64,000 bases of DNA from Leucobacter salsicius M1-8 (GTDB lineage Bacteria; Actinomycetota; Actinomycetes; Actinomycetales; Microbacteriaceae): positions 62,001 to 126,000 of the forward strand of contig NZ_AOCN01000008.1 in assembly GCF_000350525.1 (NCBI RefSeq), written 5' to 3'. This document shows, in pieces, positions 34,911 to 43,072 of the stretch. How positions within the stretch are numbered: the stretch's first letter is position 1; each line of letters starts with the position of its first letter. Both the position numbers and the translations under genes were made by a program. Below the pieces are notes generated by a model. It worked only from the letters and a program-made list of their open reading frames with translations, did not search any database and was not told the origin of the DNA.

Positions 34911-34941
34911 CTGTGCCCGCCGATTGAACCGGCGGGCACAG
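34911..34941. terminator. Terminator hairpin
   Basis: 12-bp perfect arms (34911-34922 and 34930-34941) with a 7-nt loop, between the surface-protein gene and the convergent DUF808 gene. Confidence 0.75.
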
Positions 34942-34970
34942 CTGTTTGTGGTGATACTGGCGTGCGCTGC

Positions 34971-35915
34971 CTACGCCTTGTGCGCGACGGGTTTCTTGTA
35001 ACGCAACCGCGCGATCACTGCCAGCACCGCAAGAATGATGGCCCCCCAGATCACTCCGAACACCGCCGACAGGCTGCTGTCGATAATCCACGTGATGAAC
35101 CCCGGAGCCGGGATCGCATGCGTAATGCCAGACACCAGCTCGTAGGGTGCGGCGACGCCCACCTCGGCAAGGTTCACGAGCAGAATGTGGCCGCCCACCC
35201 AGAGCATCGCCACCATCCCGATAACGCTGAGCCCCTTGAACACCCAGGGCATCGCCTTGACGAGCCACGTGCCCAGAATCTTGAGGGACCGGGGGCGCTT
35301 GCGGCGCAGCCAGAACCCGACATCATCCATTTTCACGAGCAGCGCGACCGTGCCGTACACGGCAACCGTCATCATGATCGCGACGACGATGAGGATCGCT
35401 AGGCGGACCCCCCACGAGTCTGTCTCGATCGCGGCGAGCGAGATCAGCATGATCTCAATGGACAACACGAGGTCGGTGCGCACAGCGCTGCTCACGATCT
35501 GCCTTTCGGAGGTTTTCGTGCGTTCGACGACCTCCTCAGCACTGTGCTGGTCGCTGTGCCGCTTGCCCACCGAGTGCCACAGCTTTTCGGCACCTTCGTA
35601 CGCGAGGTACGTGCCGCCGAGCAGCAGCAGCCACGGAAACACCCACGGCGCCCACGTGCTCAGCAGCATGATGCCCACGACGATGAACGCCTTATTGATC
35701 AGCGAGCCGCGCGTGATCTTCCACACCACCGGCAATTCGCGCTTGGGGCTGAGGCCTTGCACGTACTGTGGCGACACTGCAGCGTCATCAATCACCACGC
35801 CGGCCGCCTTCGCGGAGGCCTTCGCGGCGCCCACCGCCACGTCGTCAATCGACGCGGCCGCGGCCTTTGCCAGCACAGCGATGTCGTCAAGAAGTGCGAA
35901 GAAGCTTGCGCTCAC
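34971..35915 (-). CDS. DUF808 (YedI-like) inner-membrane protein
   Basis: A 314-residue membrane protein. The N-terminus SASFFALLDDIAVLAKAAAASIDDVA, with its repeated DD motifs, is characteristic of the DUF808/YedI family. At least five hydrophobic segments follow, including the MLWVGGHILLVNLAEVG region typical of the family. GTG 35915 is preferred because AAGGAA lies 6 nt upstream; earlier in-frame starts lack homology. E. coli YedI has no firmly known role. The gene is isolated, convergent with the surface-protein gene. Confidence 0.88.
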   Translation of the reverse strand: MSASFFALLDDIAVLAKAAAASIDDVAVGAAKASAKAAGVVIDDAAVSPQYVQGLSPKRELPVVWKITRGSLINKAFIVVGIMLLSTWAPWVFPWLLLLGGTYLAYEGAEKLWHSVGKRHSDQHSAEEVVERTKTSERQIVSSAVRTDLVLSIEIMLISLAAIETDSWGVRLAILIVVAIMMTVAVYGTVALLVKMDDVGFWLRRKRPRSLKILGTWLVKAMPWVFKGLSVIGMVAMLWVGGHILLVNLAEVGVAAPYELVSGITHAIPAPGFITWIIDSSLSAVFGVIWGAIILAVLAVIARLRYKKPVAHKA

Positions 35916-35997
35916 GTGGGATTCCTTCGGCCGGGATCGGTGACGGGATGTCAATTCTCGTGAGTTCTACTGTAATCGTGAATTACCCGTGACCTCG

Positions 35998-36061
35998 CCG
36001 TCATACTGTACGCCCACCTCACCGTCACGCTGCGGGCGCCAAGCGAGCCCCGGGATGACGG
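35998..36061. repeat. REP-like palindrome pair
   Basis: CCGTCATACTG at 35998-36008, followed by a palindromic unit with ends CCGTCA (36022) and TGACGG (36061) and internal AAGCGAG. The word CCGTCATACTG recurs at 40255-40265, where an AAGCGAG also follows. Confidence 0.6.
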
Positions 36062-36074
36062 AGGAAAAACCTAC

Positions 36075-36108
36075 AAAGGGGGCGCGCACTCGCGTGCGCG
36101 CCCCCTTT
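36075..36108 (-). terminator. Rho-independent terminator of sodA
   Basis: 15-bp perfect arms (36075-36089 and 36094-36108), with TTTGTAGGTTTTT following on the minus strand. Confidence 0.82.
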
Positions 36109-36149
36109 GAGCCCGGGGCATGTTTGGTGCCGGGGCGTAGATCCGGAGC

Positions 36150-36776
36150 CTATGCCGGGATGATGAGACCGGCAGTCGACGTGGTCGCGCGGTCGAAGCG
36201 CTGCTGCACGTCAGCCCAGTTGACGACCTCCCAGAAAGCCTTGACGTAGTCAGCGCGCACGTTCTGGTAGTCGAGGTAGTAGGCGTGCTCCCAGACGTCG
36301 AGCTGCAGCAGCGGGGTAACGCCGAGCGGCACGTTGCCCTGCTGATCGAACATCTGGAAGATGACGGGGCGAGCACCCAACGAATCCCACGCGAGCACCG
36401 ACCAACCCGAGCCCTGAACGCCCATCGCGGCCGCCGCGAACTGGGCACGGAAGACGTCCATTGAGCCGAAGACTTCGTTCAGTGTCTTGGCGAGGGCGCC
36501 CTCGGGCTCTCCACCGCCATCGGGCGACATGTTCTCCCAGAAGACGCTGTGGTTGATGTGGCCGCCGAGGTTGAAAGCGAGATCCTTCTCGAGCTTGTTG
36601 ATGTTCGCGAGATTGCCCGTTTCGCGGGCCTCAGCGATCTGCTCGAGCGCGGTGTTGGCACCCGTCACATAGGCCTGGTGGTGCTTGGAATGGTGCAGCT
36701 CCATGATGCGCGCCGAGATGTGGGGCGCGAGGGCTGAGTAGTCGTAGGGCAGATCAGGCAGGGTGTACTTAGGCAT
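36150..36776 (-). CDS. sodA: Superoxide dismutase (Mn/Fe type)
   Basis: A 208-residue cytosolic superoxide dismutase. The four metal ligands are H28 (ELHHSKHH), H76 (GGHINHSVFW), D160 and H164 (DVWEHAYYLDYQN). GGGEPEGAL around residues 87-95 and the QGSGWSVL stretch favour manganese, but metal choice is not certain from sequence. It converts superoxide to peroxide and oxygen. Gene order (sodA, flavin reductase, soxR 4 kb away) groups oxidative-stress functions. A strong terminator follows. Confidence 0.95.
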   Translation of the reverse strand: MPKYTLPDLPYDYSALAPHISARIMELHHSKHHQAYVTGANTALEQIAEARETGNLANINKLEKDLAFNLGGHINHSVFWENMSPDGGGEPEGALAKTLNEVFGSMDVFRAQFAAAAMGVQGSGWSVLAWDSLGARPVIFQMFDQQGNVPLGVTPLLQLDVWEHAYYLDYQNVRADYVKAFWEVVNWADVQQRFDRATTSTAGLIIPA

Positions 36777-36845
36777 GGTGATGCTCCTTCTCGTTCTAAT
36801 TGGCGGCCTGAAAGCTTGTGTCGCGGTGGGGTTGCCCCTACGCCG

Positions 36846-37337
36846 CTAGACCCGGGCCGGATCGAGCACGTGAAACACGCGGTCGTGGTAGACGAGCGGG
36901 GCACCCTCGTCGCCACCAATAATCTCGACCACCTCGGCGAGCACCAGCGAAGACGGGCCGATGGGAGTGATGCTCGCGGGTGTGCAGCGCAGCGCGACGC
37001 GTGCGCTTGGCAGGTGGGGCTCCCCCGTAGCAAGCGTGCCCCAGCCTTGGGCGTCGGTAAATCGCTCGGATCCCGACACCGCGAAGGCCTTGAGCACGTC
37101 AAGGTTCTGGGCCGAGGCGAGGTGCACCACAAACGAGTCGGCCTGCAGGATCTTGCCAGCGCTGCCGCCCGATTGAGTGACCGAGAACGCGATCGCCGGA
37201 GGGTCGATTCCGACCGAGGCGACGCTTGAGGCGGTGATGCCGACGGGGCCTTCAGGGGTGTTCGCGGTGATAATTGCAACGCCTGCGGGGTGGTTGCGAA
37301 ACGCGAGCTTGAACTCGTCGACCAAAATCTCTGCCAT
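36846..37337 (-). CDS. Flavin reductase family protein (SoxR target)
   Basis: A 163-residue FMN-binding split-barrel protein of the DIM6/NTAB (HpaC-like) family, with FRNHPAGVAIITANTPEGPVG at the N-terminus (FMN/NADH region), GITASSVASVGIDPP and a conserved LVYHDRVFHVL near the end. These proteins reduce free flavin with NAD(P)H, usually for a partner monooxygenase; no partner is next door. The ATG at 37337 sits 7 nt after the -10 of a SoxR-type promoter with a perfect 18-bp box. Redox-cycling compounds therefore probably induce it. Confidence 0.88.
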   Translation of the reverse strand: MAEILVDEFKLAFRNHPAGVAIITANTPEGPVGITASSVASVGIDPPAIAFSVTQSGGSAGKILQADSFVVHLASAQNLDVLKAFAVSGSERFTDAQGWGTLATGEPHLPSARVALRCTPASITPIGPSSLVLAEVVEIIGGDEGAPLVYHDRVFHVLDPARV

Positions 37338-37344
37338 GCCACCT

Positions 37345-37375
37345 ACGTTAGAACCTCAAGCGCACTTGAGGTCAA
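37345..37375 (-). promoter_or_regulatory. SoxR-controlled promoter with canonical SoxR box
   Basis: Minus strand: -35 TTGACC (37375-37370), 19-nt spacer, -10 TAACGT (37350-37345), start codon 7 nt later. The spacer holds CCTCAAG-N4-CTTGAGG (37354-37371), which matches the known E. coli soxS operator in both half-sites. The long 19-nt spacer is the hallmark of MerR-family activated promoters. Confidence 0.85.
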
Positions 37376-37466
37376 GTTGCGTTCGCTGCGGGGGAATCGA
37401 CCGGGGCACTGCATCAGCCCTGCTTCTGCGCGCGGCGCGACCCCGCCAAACGCACCAATCCGGCGC

Positions 37467-37890
37467 CTAACACCTAATCTCGCGAGAAATTGATGCTTGA
37501 CGCCGGATCGCTGCTTGAAGCGGTGACGCCGCAACGGGCTGCGACAGCAGGTCACCCAGCGTGGCACCCCGTGGCCTGGTCAGGATGTAGGCCATCCAGA
37601 AGGCAGACACCGCCTTCAGGTTCAACCCGGAGCGCGCCAGCGCAATCAGCAGCACGGCGCTCAAGAACACGGTGGCCGAGAGCGCGTACCGGTCCCGAGC
37701 GCATCGAGCAGGTCTCTGCCAGATGTCCCGAGCGTAATACCCCTGAGGTCGATCAGTTTGTCGCTCGCGAGCATGCCGGCGACAGACACCAGGACCACCA
37801 CGCTCACATACCGCGCCGGAACACAACTACGCGCCCGAAACTGCGGCACGAGCGCGACCGCGATCAGTGCGCCCCGATCCGACCCAATTC
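37467..37890 (-). pseudogene. Decayed COG4705/DUF347 membrane-protein gene
   Basis: Two pieces of the COG4705 membrane-anchored protein family can be read in different minus-strand frames. An upstream part resembles ALIAVALVPQFRARS plus a transmembrane segment (about 37740-37890). The downstream C-terminal part contains AFWMAYILTRPRGATLGDLL (about 37540-37600), the family's best-conserved motif. The roughly 90 residues normally between them are missing, and the frame changes near 37700. No intact start or full-length frame exists. The stretch 37338-38131 around it otherwise holds only the SoxR promoter and the operator of the ArsR gene; a 35-codon TTG-initiated frame at 37935-38042 has no recognisable similarity. 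Confidence 0.6.
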
Positions 37891-38091
37891 TGTGGACGCA
37901 ACCCCAAATGAGCTGATGAATGATGATGCACCCTAGTTGGCAACGGTGGTCGAGGTGCTCGGGAAGAGCCTGCTCAAGCAGTCGCTAGTTCGCGGATTTA
38001 CTCGTGTGATGCGCGAGGCATTCGACTACTTGAAGCTGATCTAGCGCCTAGTTCCTACGACTAGTGCCGGGCCCATCGATCCAGGGCTTGA

Positions 38092-38105
38092 TATGATGAG
38101 TTCAT
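38092..38105. promoter_or_regulatory. Palindromic operator overlapping the ArsR-gene promoter
   Basis: TGATGAGTTCATCA is a perfect inverted repeat overlapping the -10 candidate TATGAT (38090-38095), upstream of the ArsR-type gene. It fits autorepression by that protein. Confidence 0.6.
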
Positions 38106-38131
38106 CAAGTCAGAAAGCTGCGTGATCTCCG

Positions 38132-38545
38132 TTGATTCAACAAGAGCAGCGGCCCCTTTACGAGATCAAGGCGAATCTCTTTAAGGGGCTTGCGCACCCG
38201 TACCGCATCCACATACTCGAGATTCTGTCGAGCGCCCCTGAGACCACCGTGTCAGAAATGATCGAGGTCACGGGACTCGAGGCGTCGCACCTGTCCCAGC
38301 ACCTCGCCGTACTGCGCAGGTACGGGCTCGTGACCTCTGATCGTCGCGGCAGCGTGGTGTTTTACCGGCTCGCGTTTGCGCAGGTCGCCGACTTGCTGTT
38401 TGTGGCGCGTCAGCTGCTGACGGAGCTCCTGGGGTCTTCGAGCGAGCAGCTGTCGAGCCTCGGCGATCTGCCAGTGATCGCGCTGACGCCGCCTGGCCCA
38501 ACCCACTCGGCGCAGCCCGCGACACAGCCGGGCGGTGGCTGGTGA
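38132..38545 (+). CDS. ArsR-family winged-helix regulator
   Basis: A 137-residue metal- or stress-responsive type repressor. The HTH spans about residues 13-95 (NLFKGLAHPYRIHILEILSS, then VSEMIEVTGLEASHLSQHLAVLRRYGLV), followed by the wing RRGSVVFYRLA. No ELCVC metal-binding motif is present, so it is not a classical arsenic sensor. Start is TTG at 38132; no good ATG is in frame. Its stop overlaps the GTG start of the SulP transporter gene, so regulator and transporter are translationally coupled, and the transporter is its likely target. The effector may be sulfate, bicarbonate or a redox signal; unknown. Confidence 0.87.
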   Translation: MIQQEQRPLYEIKANLFKGLAHPYRIHILEILSSAPETTVSEMIEVTGLEASHLSQHLAVLRRYGLVTSDRRGSVVFYRLAFAQVADLLFVARQLLTELLGSSSEQLSSLGDLPVIALTPPGPTHSAQPATQPGGGW

Positions 38546-40200
38546 CCCCGCCCACGCGCGCCCACCGCGCCTTCGTCAGCGTGCTCGCGCTACTGCCCAA
38601 CCGGTCCGACTACGCGGGGCTCAAGAAGAGCTGGCGCGCCGACATCGTCGCGGGTATCACCGTCGGCATCGTGGCACTGCCGCTCGCCCTCGCATTCGGC
38701 GTCAGCTCGGGCGTTGGCGCCGAAGCCGGACTCATCACCGCGATCGTCGCCGGGCTCGTCGCCGCGATTTTTGGCGGCTCAAACGTGCAGGTGTCGGGCC
38801 CGACCGGAGCCATGGTCGTAATCCTCGCCCCCATCGTGGCGACCCACGGCGTCGCCACCGTCGCAACGCTCAGCGTGATGGCCGGCATCATCGTGCTCGC
38901 GGCGGGCGCGCTGAGACTCGGCCGCACCGTCAGCTACATTCCATGGCCCGTAATTGAGGGCTTCACCGTGGGCATCGGCATCATCATTTTTATGCAGCAA
39001 GTGCCGGCTGCGGTGGGCGTCAGCGCAGCCGGCGCCAGCCTCTCGACCAACGCCCTCGTGGCAGCCTGGCAAGCCATCACGCTCGCAAGTTGGCCCGCCG
39101 CATTCCTGCCCGTGATGGTGGTCGTCACCGTCGCTATCATCATGGTCGCGCTCGCGCGGGTGAGCGGCAAGTTGCCCGCCTCGTTCATCGCGATCCTCGT
39201 CACGACGCTCGCGGCGACCTTCTTCGCGCTGCCGCTTGCGAACATCGGCGAGCTGCCCACACAGCTCCCGGCACCCAGCATGCCGCCCATGAACCTGCAA
39301 CTGCTCACGAGCCTCGCAGGCCCGGCCTTCGCGGTCGCCGCCCTCGCCGCAATCGAGTCGCTGCTGTCGGCCCGCATCGCCGCGACGATGGCCGACACCG
39401 GCCCCGTCAATGCCGACCGCGAGCTCGTGGGCCAGGGTCTCGCGTCGCTCGCATCGGGCTTCTTCGGCGGCATGCCCGCCACGGGCGCCATCGCGCGCAC
39501 GGCCGTGAACCTACGATCCGGAGCCAAGACCCGCGCCGCCTCTGCAGTGCACGCGCTCGCCCTACTACTCGTGGTCTACGCCGCCTCGACGGTCGTCGCG
39601 CTGATTCCGCTCGCAGCATTGTCTGGCGTGCTGATGGTGACCGCGGCCCGCATGATCTCACCGACCGTCGTGCGCCAGGTGCTGCGTTCGACGCGCACGG
39701 ACGCGGTCGTGTTCGTCGTGACCGCGCTCGTCACGGTGAGCTTCGACCTGATCATCGCGGTCGGCATCGGCATTGCGGCCGCGGCGTTCTTTACGCTGCG
39801 CCGCCTGAGCCTCGACACGCGCGTGCATCGCGAGGAGCTGCCCGGCACCGCGATCCCAGGAGACGAACGCATCGCGCTGTTCCGGATCGATGGCGCGCTG
39901 TTCTTCGCCGCCGCCGAACGCATCCTGGCTGAGATCAACGCGAAGCGAGGCATCGAGGTTGTCGTGCTGCGGCTGTCGCAGGTGCAACACATCGACGCGA
40001 CGGGCGCGCACACGCTCGCCGAGCTCGTGACGGCGCTCGAGCGGCGCGGGGTGACGGTGCTCATCAAGGGAGTGCGGGCGCCGCACCTGCGGGTGCTCGA
40101 GACGCTCGGTGCGATCGATTCACTCCGACATCCGAATCACCTATTCGATGACCTCGATGCGGCGGTCGCGCACGCCCGCACGCACGTATCGCAGGGGTAG
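38542..40200 (+). CDS. SulP-family inorganic anion transporter with STAS domain
   Basis: A 552-residue SLC26/SulP transporter. It starts LKKSWRADIVAGITVGIVALPLALAFG (residues about 29-55, SulP signature), has some 12 hydrophobic segments including FGGSNVQVSGPTGAM, and ends in a STAS domain (about 440-545; VVVLRLSQVQHIDATGAHTL). Members carry sulfate, bicarbonate or other anions. The GTG start overlaps the ArsR stop (GTGA). Two REP-like palindromes follow. The substrate is not decidable from sequence. Pairing with an ArsR regulator occurs in several actinobacteria. Confidence 0.9.
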   Translation: MTPPTRAHRAFVSVLALLPNRSDYAGLKKSWRADIVAGITVGIVALPLALAFGVSSGVGAEAGLITAIVAGLVAAIFGGSNVQVSGPTGAMVVILAPIVATHGVATVATLSVMAGIIVLAAGALRLGRTVSYIPWPVIEGFTVGIGIIIFMQQVPAAVGVSAAGASLSTNALVAAWQAITLASWPAAFLPVMVVVTVAIIMVALARVSGKLPASFIAILVTTLAATFFALPLANIGELPTQLPAPSMPPMNLQLLTSLAGPAFAVAALAAIESLLSARIAATMADTGPVNADRELVGQGLASLASGFFGGMPATGAIARTAVNLRSGAKTRAASAVHALALLLVVYAASTVVALIPLAALSGVLMVTAARMISPTVVRQVLRSTRTDAVVFVVTALVTVSFDLIIAVGIGIAAAAFFTLRRLSLDTRVHREELPGTAIPGDERIALFRIDGALFFAAAERILAEINAKRGIEVVVLRLSQVQHIDATGAHTLAELVTALERRGVTVLIKGVRAPHLRVLETLGAIDSLRHPNHLFDDLDAAVAHARTHVSQG

Positions 40201-40210
40201 CGCGGGCGCG

Positions 40211-40291
40211 ACTGGATCCTGCGACTCGTACCTCGCGCAGGATGACCTGCCCTTCCGTCATACTGCGGGAGCGAAGCGAGTCGCAGTATCC
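40211..40291. repeat. Two adjacent REP-like palindromes
   Basis: First unit ATCCTGCG (40216-40223) ... CGCAGGAT (40236-40243); second unit ATACTGCG (40260-40267) ... CGCAGTAT (40282-40289) with GAGCGAAGCGAG in its loop. Both lie between the convergent SulP and nucleosidase genes and share words with 5552-5593 and 35998-36061. Confidence 0.7.
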
Positions 40292-40296
40292 ACGCG

Positions 40297-40863
40297 CTAC
40301 TTCAGGCGCTCCTCATAGAACGCGCGCAGCTGCTCACTCTTGCGAAACACGATCTCGTCCCACTCCTCGTCGGTGGTGGAGCTGTCGGCAAAGTCCGACG
40401 GAATCTTGAACAGCTGCAGCGGCACCTCGAACTTGGCGCAGACCGAGGCGTACGCGTACGCCTCCATGTCGACGAGCGTCGCGCCGAGCCCAGCAATGTG
40501 CGTGCGCTGCGCATCGTCCTTCACGAATACGTCGCCCGTCGCGATCGTCGCGGTGAACTCGGGCAGCAGCACCTCACCCGCGGGCACGAGCGTGGGCGAG
40601 GGCAGCGAGAAGTCGTGCTGCACGACGCCCGTCACCTGGTAGACGTCTTCGAGGCTGGGGCGATCCGGAGCATCCCCCACGACACCCGCGGTACCCAGCA
40701 CCAGTACTCGATCAAACGCGCCAGCACCCTCGTCGCCGGCGGCGAGCGCGTGCGCGAGCGACGTGGCTGCGTTGATCTTGCCCACGCCGGTCACCAGGTG
40801 CGGCACGTCGGTGAAGGCCGAGGCCTCGTCGCGGTGGGCAAAGACGAGCAGCGTCTGGGTCAT
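40297..40863 (-). CDS. Nucleosidase (MTA/SAH nucleosidase-like, PNP/UDP fold)
   Basis: A 188-residue protein of the phosphorylase/nucleosidase superfamily. It has LVTGVGKINAATSLAHAL and VLVLGTAGVVGD in the N-terminal half and the conserved VDMEAYAYASVC (about residues 136-147), with the ribose-binding Met-Glu pair. IPSDFADSST carries the purine-contacting Asp. It is shorter than E. coli Pfs (232 aa) but has the same core. Cleavage of 5'-methylthioadenosine or S-adenosylhomocysteine would supply LuxS (encoded 8 kb away) with its substrate. AAGGAG precedes the ATG at 40863; upstream starts are less likely. Confidence 0.82.
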   Translation of the reverse strand: MTQTLLVFAHRDEASAFTDVPHLVTGVGKINAATSLAHALAAGDEGAGAFDRVLVLGTAGVVGDAPDRPSLEDVYQVTGVVQHDFSLPSPTLVPAGEVLLPEFTATIATGDVFVKDDAQRTHIAGLGATLVDMEAYAYASVCAKFEVPLQLFKIPSDFADSSTTDEEWDEIVFRKSEQLRAFYEERLK

Positions 40864-41010
40864 GGGGCTCCTTGAGAAGGGGTACTTGGGTGCGGTGACG
40901 ATTGCTCTGCCGCGAGGGCGAGCATGATCCGGATCAAGCGTAATGCACCCGTCCCGGCGCTCAGGGCCTGTGCAGGCTTGACGAGCGCGAGACTCGCAGC
41001 CTAAGCTCTG

Positions 41011-41030
41011 CCTAACGACCATTAGTTAGG
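41011..41030. promoter_or_regulatory. Palindromic TetR operator
   Basis: CCTAAC-N8-GTTAGG, 6 nt before the TetR-gene ATG and between two divergent genes. It is probably the autoregulatory site for the TetR/permease/DUF917/hydantoinase operon. Confidence 0.6.
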
Positions 41031-41036
41031 TGATCA

Positions 41037-41642
41037 ATGACCCGCTCACGCATTCTGCAGGCCGCACTGACGCGGTTTGCTCGGGCCGACTATGTCGAGA
41101 CTTCACTGCGCGACATCGCAGCCGATGTCGGCATTAAGGCCCCCTCGATCTACGCCCACTTCGCCAACAAGGAGGAGCTGTACACCGAGGTGTACGTGCT
41201 CTCACTTGCCGAACACCGCAGCTTCTTTACCGCACTCATTGCAGAGTCGGCGTCGCTCGATCCGCTCGAGCGGCTGCACCGCATCCTGACCGGGGTGAGC
41301 GATTTCTATCGCGACCGCCCCGATCTCCTCGCTCTTCATCTACGCACAGCGCTGGGCCGCACCATGGCACAGCCATCAGGCTTGATCGACGCGTTCCAGG
41401 TTTGGGACGCCGAGCTATCGGCCGCCGTTCGCGAGACATATCTCGACGGCGTGCACCGCGGACAATTCACAAGCTTGCCCCCGGAGGCCTTCACCTCACA
41501 TTTCCTGTGCCTGATGGACGGGCTCTTCCTACAGATGAGTCATTACTCACCAGAGCTCTACGCAGAGCACCTTTCACACACTTGGAGCACGCTGGCGCTG
41601 TTCATCACGCCCCCTGCTTCGACGGAGAACCAAACTTCATGA
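41037..41642 (+). CDS. TetR-family transcriptional regulator
   Basis: A 201-residue TetR/AcrR regulator. The N-terminal HTH (about residues 4-50) reads ILQAALTRFARADYVETSLRDIAADVGIKAPSIYAHF, and an all-helical ligand-binding domain follows. The ATG is immediately downstream of the palindrome CCTAAC-N8-GTTAGG. Its stop overlaps the start of the cytosine-permease-like gene (ATGA), so it heads a four-gene, translationally coupled operon and most likely represses it until the imported substrate or a derivative binds. Confidence 0.9.
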   Translation: MTRSRILQAALTRFARADYVETSLRDIAADVGIKAPSIYAHFANKEELYTEVYVLSLAEHRSFFTALIAESASLDPLERLHRILTGVSDFYRDRPDLLALHLRTALGRTMAQPSGLIDAFQVWDAELSAAVRETYLDGVHRGQFTSLPPEAFTSHFLCLMDGLFLQMSHYSPELYAEHLSHTWSTLALFITPPASTENQTS

Positions 41643-43072
41643 CACACGCACACGACGCGGGCGCCGCCAAGGCACGCGCGGTAGCCACCAAATCCGACTA
41701 TGAGTTGGGCACCGTTCCCGCTTCCGAGCGCAAGAGCTGGCTGCCGATCGCCGGCATCTGGATCGCCATCGGCATCGACCTCTCGGGCACCATCATGGGC
41801 GTGCAGCTCGGCAACGGGCTCCCCTTCAACGAAGCACTCAGCGCCACGATCCTCGGCTCGGTGCTGCTCGGCCTGCTCGCCATGGCCTGCACCTACGTCG
41901 GCGCCGCCACCGGCCTCACGAGCGCGATGCTCTCACGCGCGGTGTTCGGCAGCATCGGCGGCCGCGTCATCGCGATCGCCATGGCGATCTCGTCGCTCGG
42001 CTGGTTCGGTGTGCAGACGGGCTTCTTTGCTGACAACGCCCGGATCGCCGTAGATGAGCTCTTCGGCATTGAACTGCCGGTGCACCTGTTCACCGTCATC
42101 GGCGGAATCCTCATGATCCTCACGGCGCTGTGGGGCTACCGCTCGATTCAGCGCCTCAGCTCGTGGGCCGTGCCCCTGCTCGTGGGCCTGCTCGGCCTCG
42201 CGGTCGTGCTCGCGTTCACCAAGTTCGGCACGGGTGACCTGCTCGCAGACGTCCCCGCACAGTTCACCTTCGGCGGCGCCGTATCGCTCGTCATGGGCAT
42301 CTTCGTGTTTGGCGTCATCGTTTCGCCCGATATCGCGCGCTGGGCAAAGACCCCCAAGCAGGCCATGGCCGCGGGCTTCGTCGGGTTCTTCATCGGCAAC
42401 TCGCTCATCGTGCTCGTCGCCCTCGTGCTGTCGCGCGTCATGGGCATCGAGGATCTGATGCGCATGTTCTTCGTGCTCGGCCTCGGCGCCTTCGCGCTCA
42501 TCGTGCTGACGCTCGCGCAGTGGACCACCAACACGAACAACCTCTACTCGGCAGCGCTCAACCTGTCGGTCGTATTCACGCGCGTCAGCCGCCGCAACCT
42601 CACGCTCATCGGCGGAGCCATCGCCATCGGCGCCGCGATCGCGGGCATCTACGACGCGTTCATTCCGTTCATCTCGGTCATGGGCACCTTCATCGCCCCC
42701 TACGGCGGCGTCTACCTGGCCGAGTTCTTCACCCGCCGATCGAGTCGCCTGCGCCAGCACGCGACACCGGGGGTCGACCACGAAGCGACCGCCGCGAGCG
42801 TGCCCACGGTCGACGCGTGGGCGTTCGTCTCATGGGGCATCGGCTGCCTCGTCGGCGTCATGACGACGCAGGCCGGCGACGGTCTCGGGCTCGGCGTGAT
42901 CTCGCTTACGACGATTCCGGCGCTCGACGCGATCCTCGCGGCTTTCATTGCGCACGCACTGATCTCGCTCGTGCGCGGCCGCATCACCGGCAAAGCCGGC
43001 GCCGTCCAGGTGCCGGCACCCAGCTCAGGGCATGACACCGCACAGCCCGTCGTGGAAGGACCCCAGCGATGA
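41639..43072 (+). CDS. NCS1-family cytosine permease-like transporter
   Basis: A 477-residue CodB-like symporter with about 12 hydrophobic segments. IAIGIDLSGTIMGVQLGNGL (helix 1 region), FGVQTGFFADNARI and FGVIVSPDIARWAKT are typical of the bacterial CodB branch. The ATG at 41639 overlaps the TetR stop; longer in-frame extensions upstream lie inside the TetR gene and are not homologous. Start and stop overlaps with both neighbours show tight translational coupling. The transported compound is presumably the substrate of the DUF917/hydantoinase pair: a hydantoin, thiohydantoin or related five-ring compound is plausible. Confidence 0.9.
   Translation: MTHAHDAGAAKARAVATKSDYELGTVPASERKSWLPIAGIWIAIGIDLSGTIMGVQLGNGLPFNEALSATILGSVLLGLLAMACTYVGAATGLTSAMLSRAVFGSIGGRVIAIAMAISSLGWFGVQTGFFADNARIAVDELFGIELPVHLFTVIGGILMILTALWGYRSIQRLSSWAVPLLVGLLGLAVVLAFTKFGTGDLLADVPAQFTFGGAVSLVMGIFVFGVIVSPDIARWAKTPKQAMAAGFVGFFIGNSLIVLVALVLSRVMGIEDLMRMFFVLGLGAFALIVLTLAQWTTNTNNLYSAALNLSVVFTRVSRRNLTLIGGAIAIGAAIAGIYDAFIPFISVMGTFIAPYGGVYLAEFFTRRSSRLRQHATPGVDHEATAASVPTVDAWAFVSWGIGCLVGVMTTQAGDGLGLGVISLTTIPALDAILAAFIAHALISLVRGRITGKAGAVQVPAPSSGHDTAQPVVEGPQR

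Noticed and set aside
37935-38042. 35-codon TTG-initiated frame after the COG4705 remnant
   Set aside because: Reads like a C-terminal fragment with no ribosome site or recognised family; too little to call a gene.
41402-41638. 79-codon N-terminal extension of the cytosine-permease gene
   Set aside because: The extension lies inside the TetR gene in another frame; the ATG at 41639 coupled to the TetR stop fits the family N-terminus.
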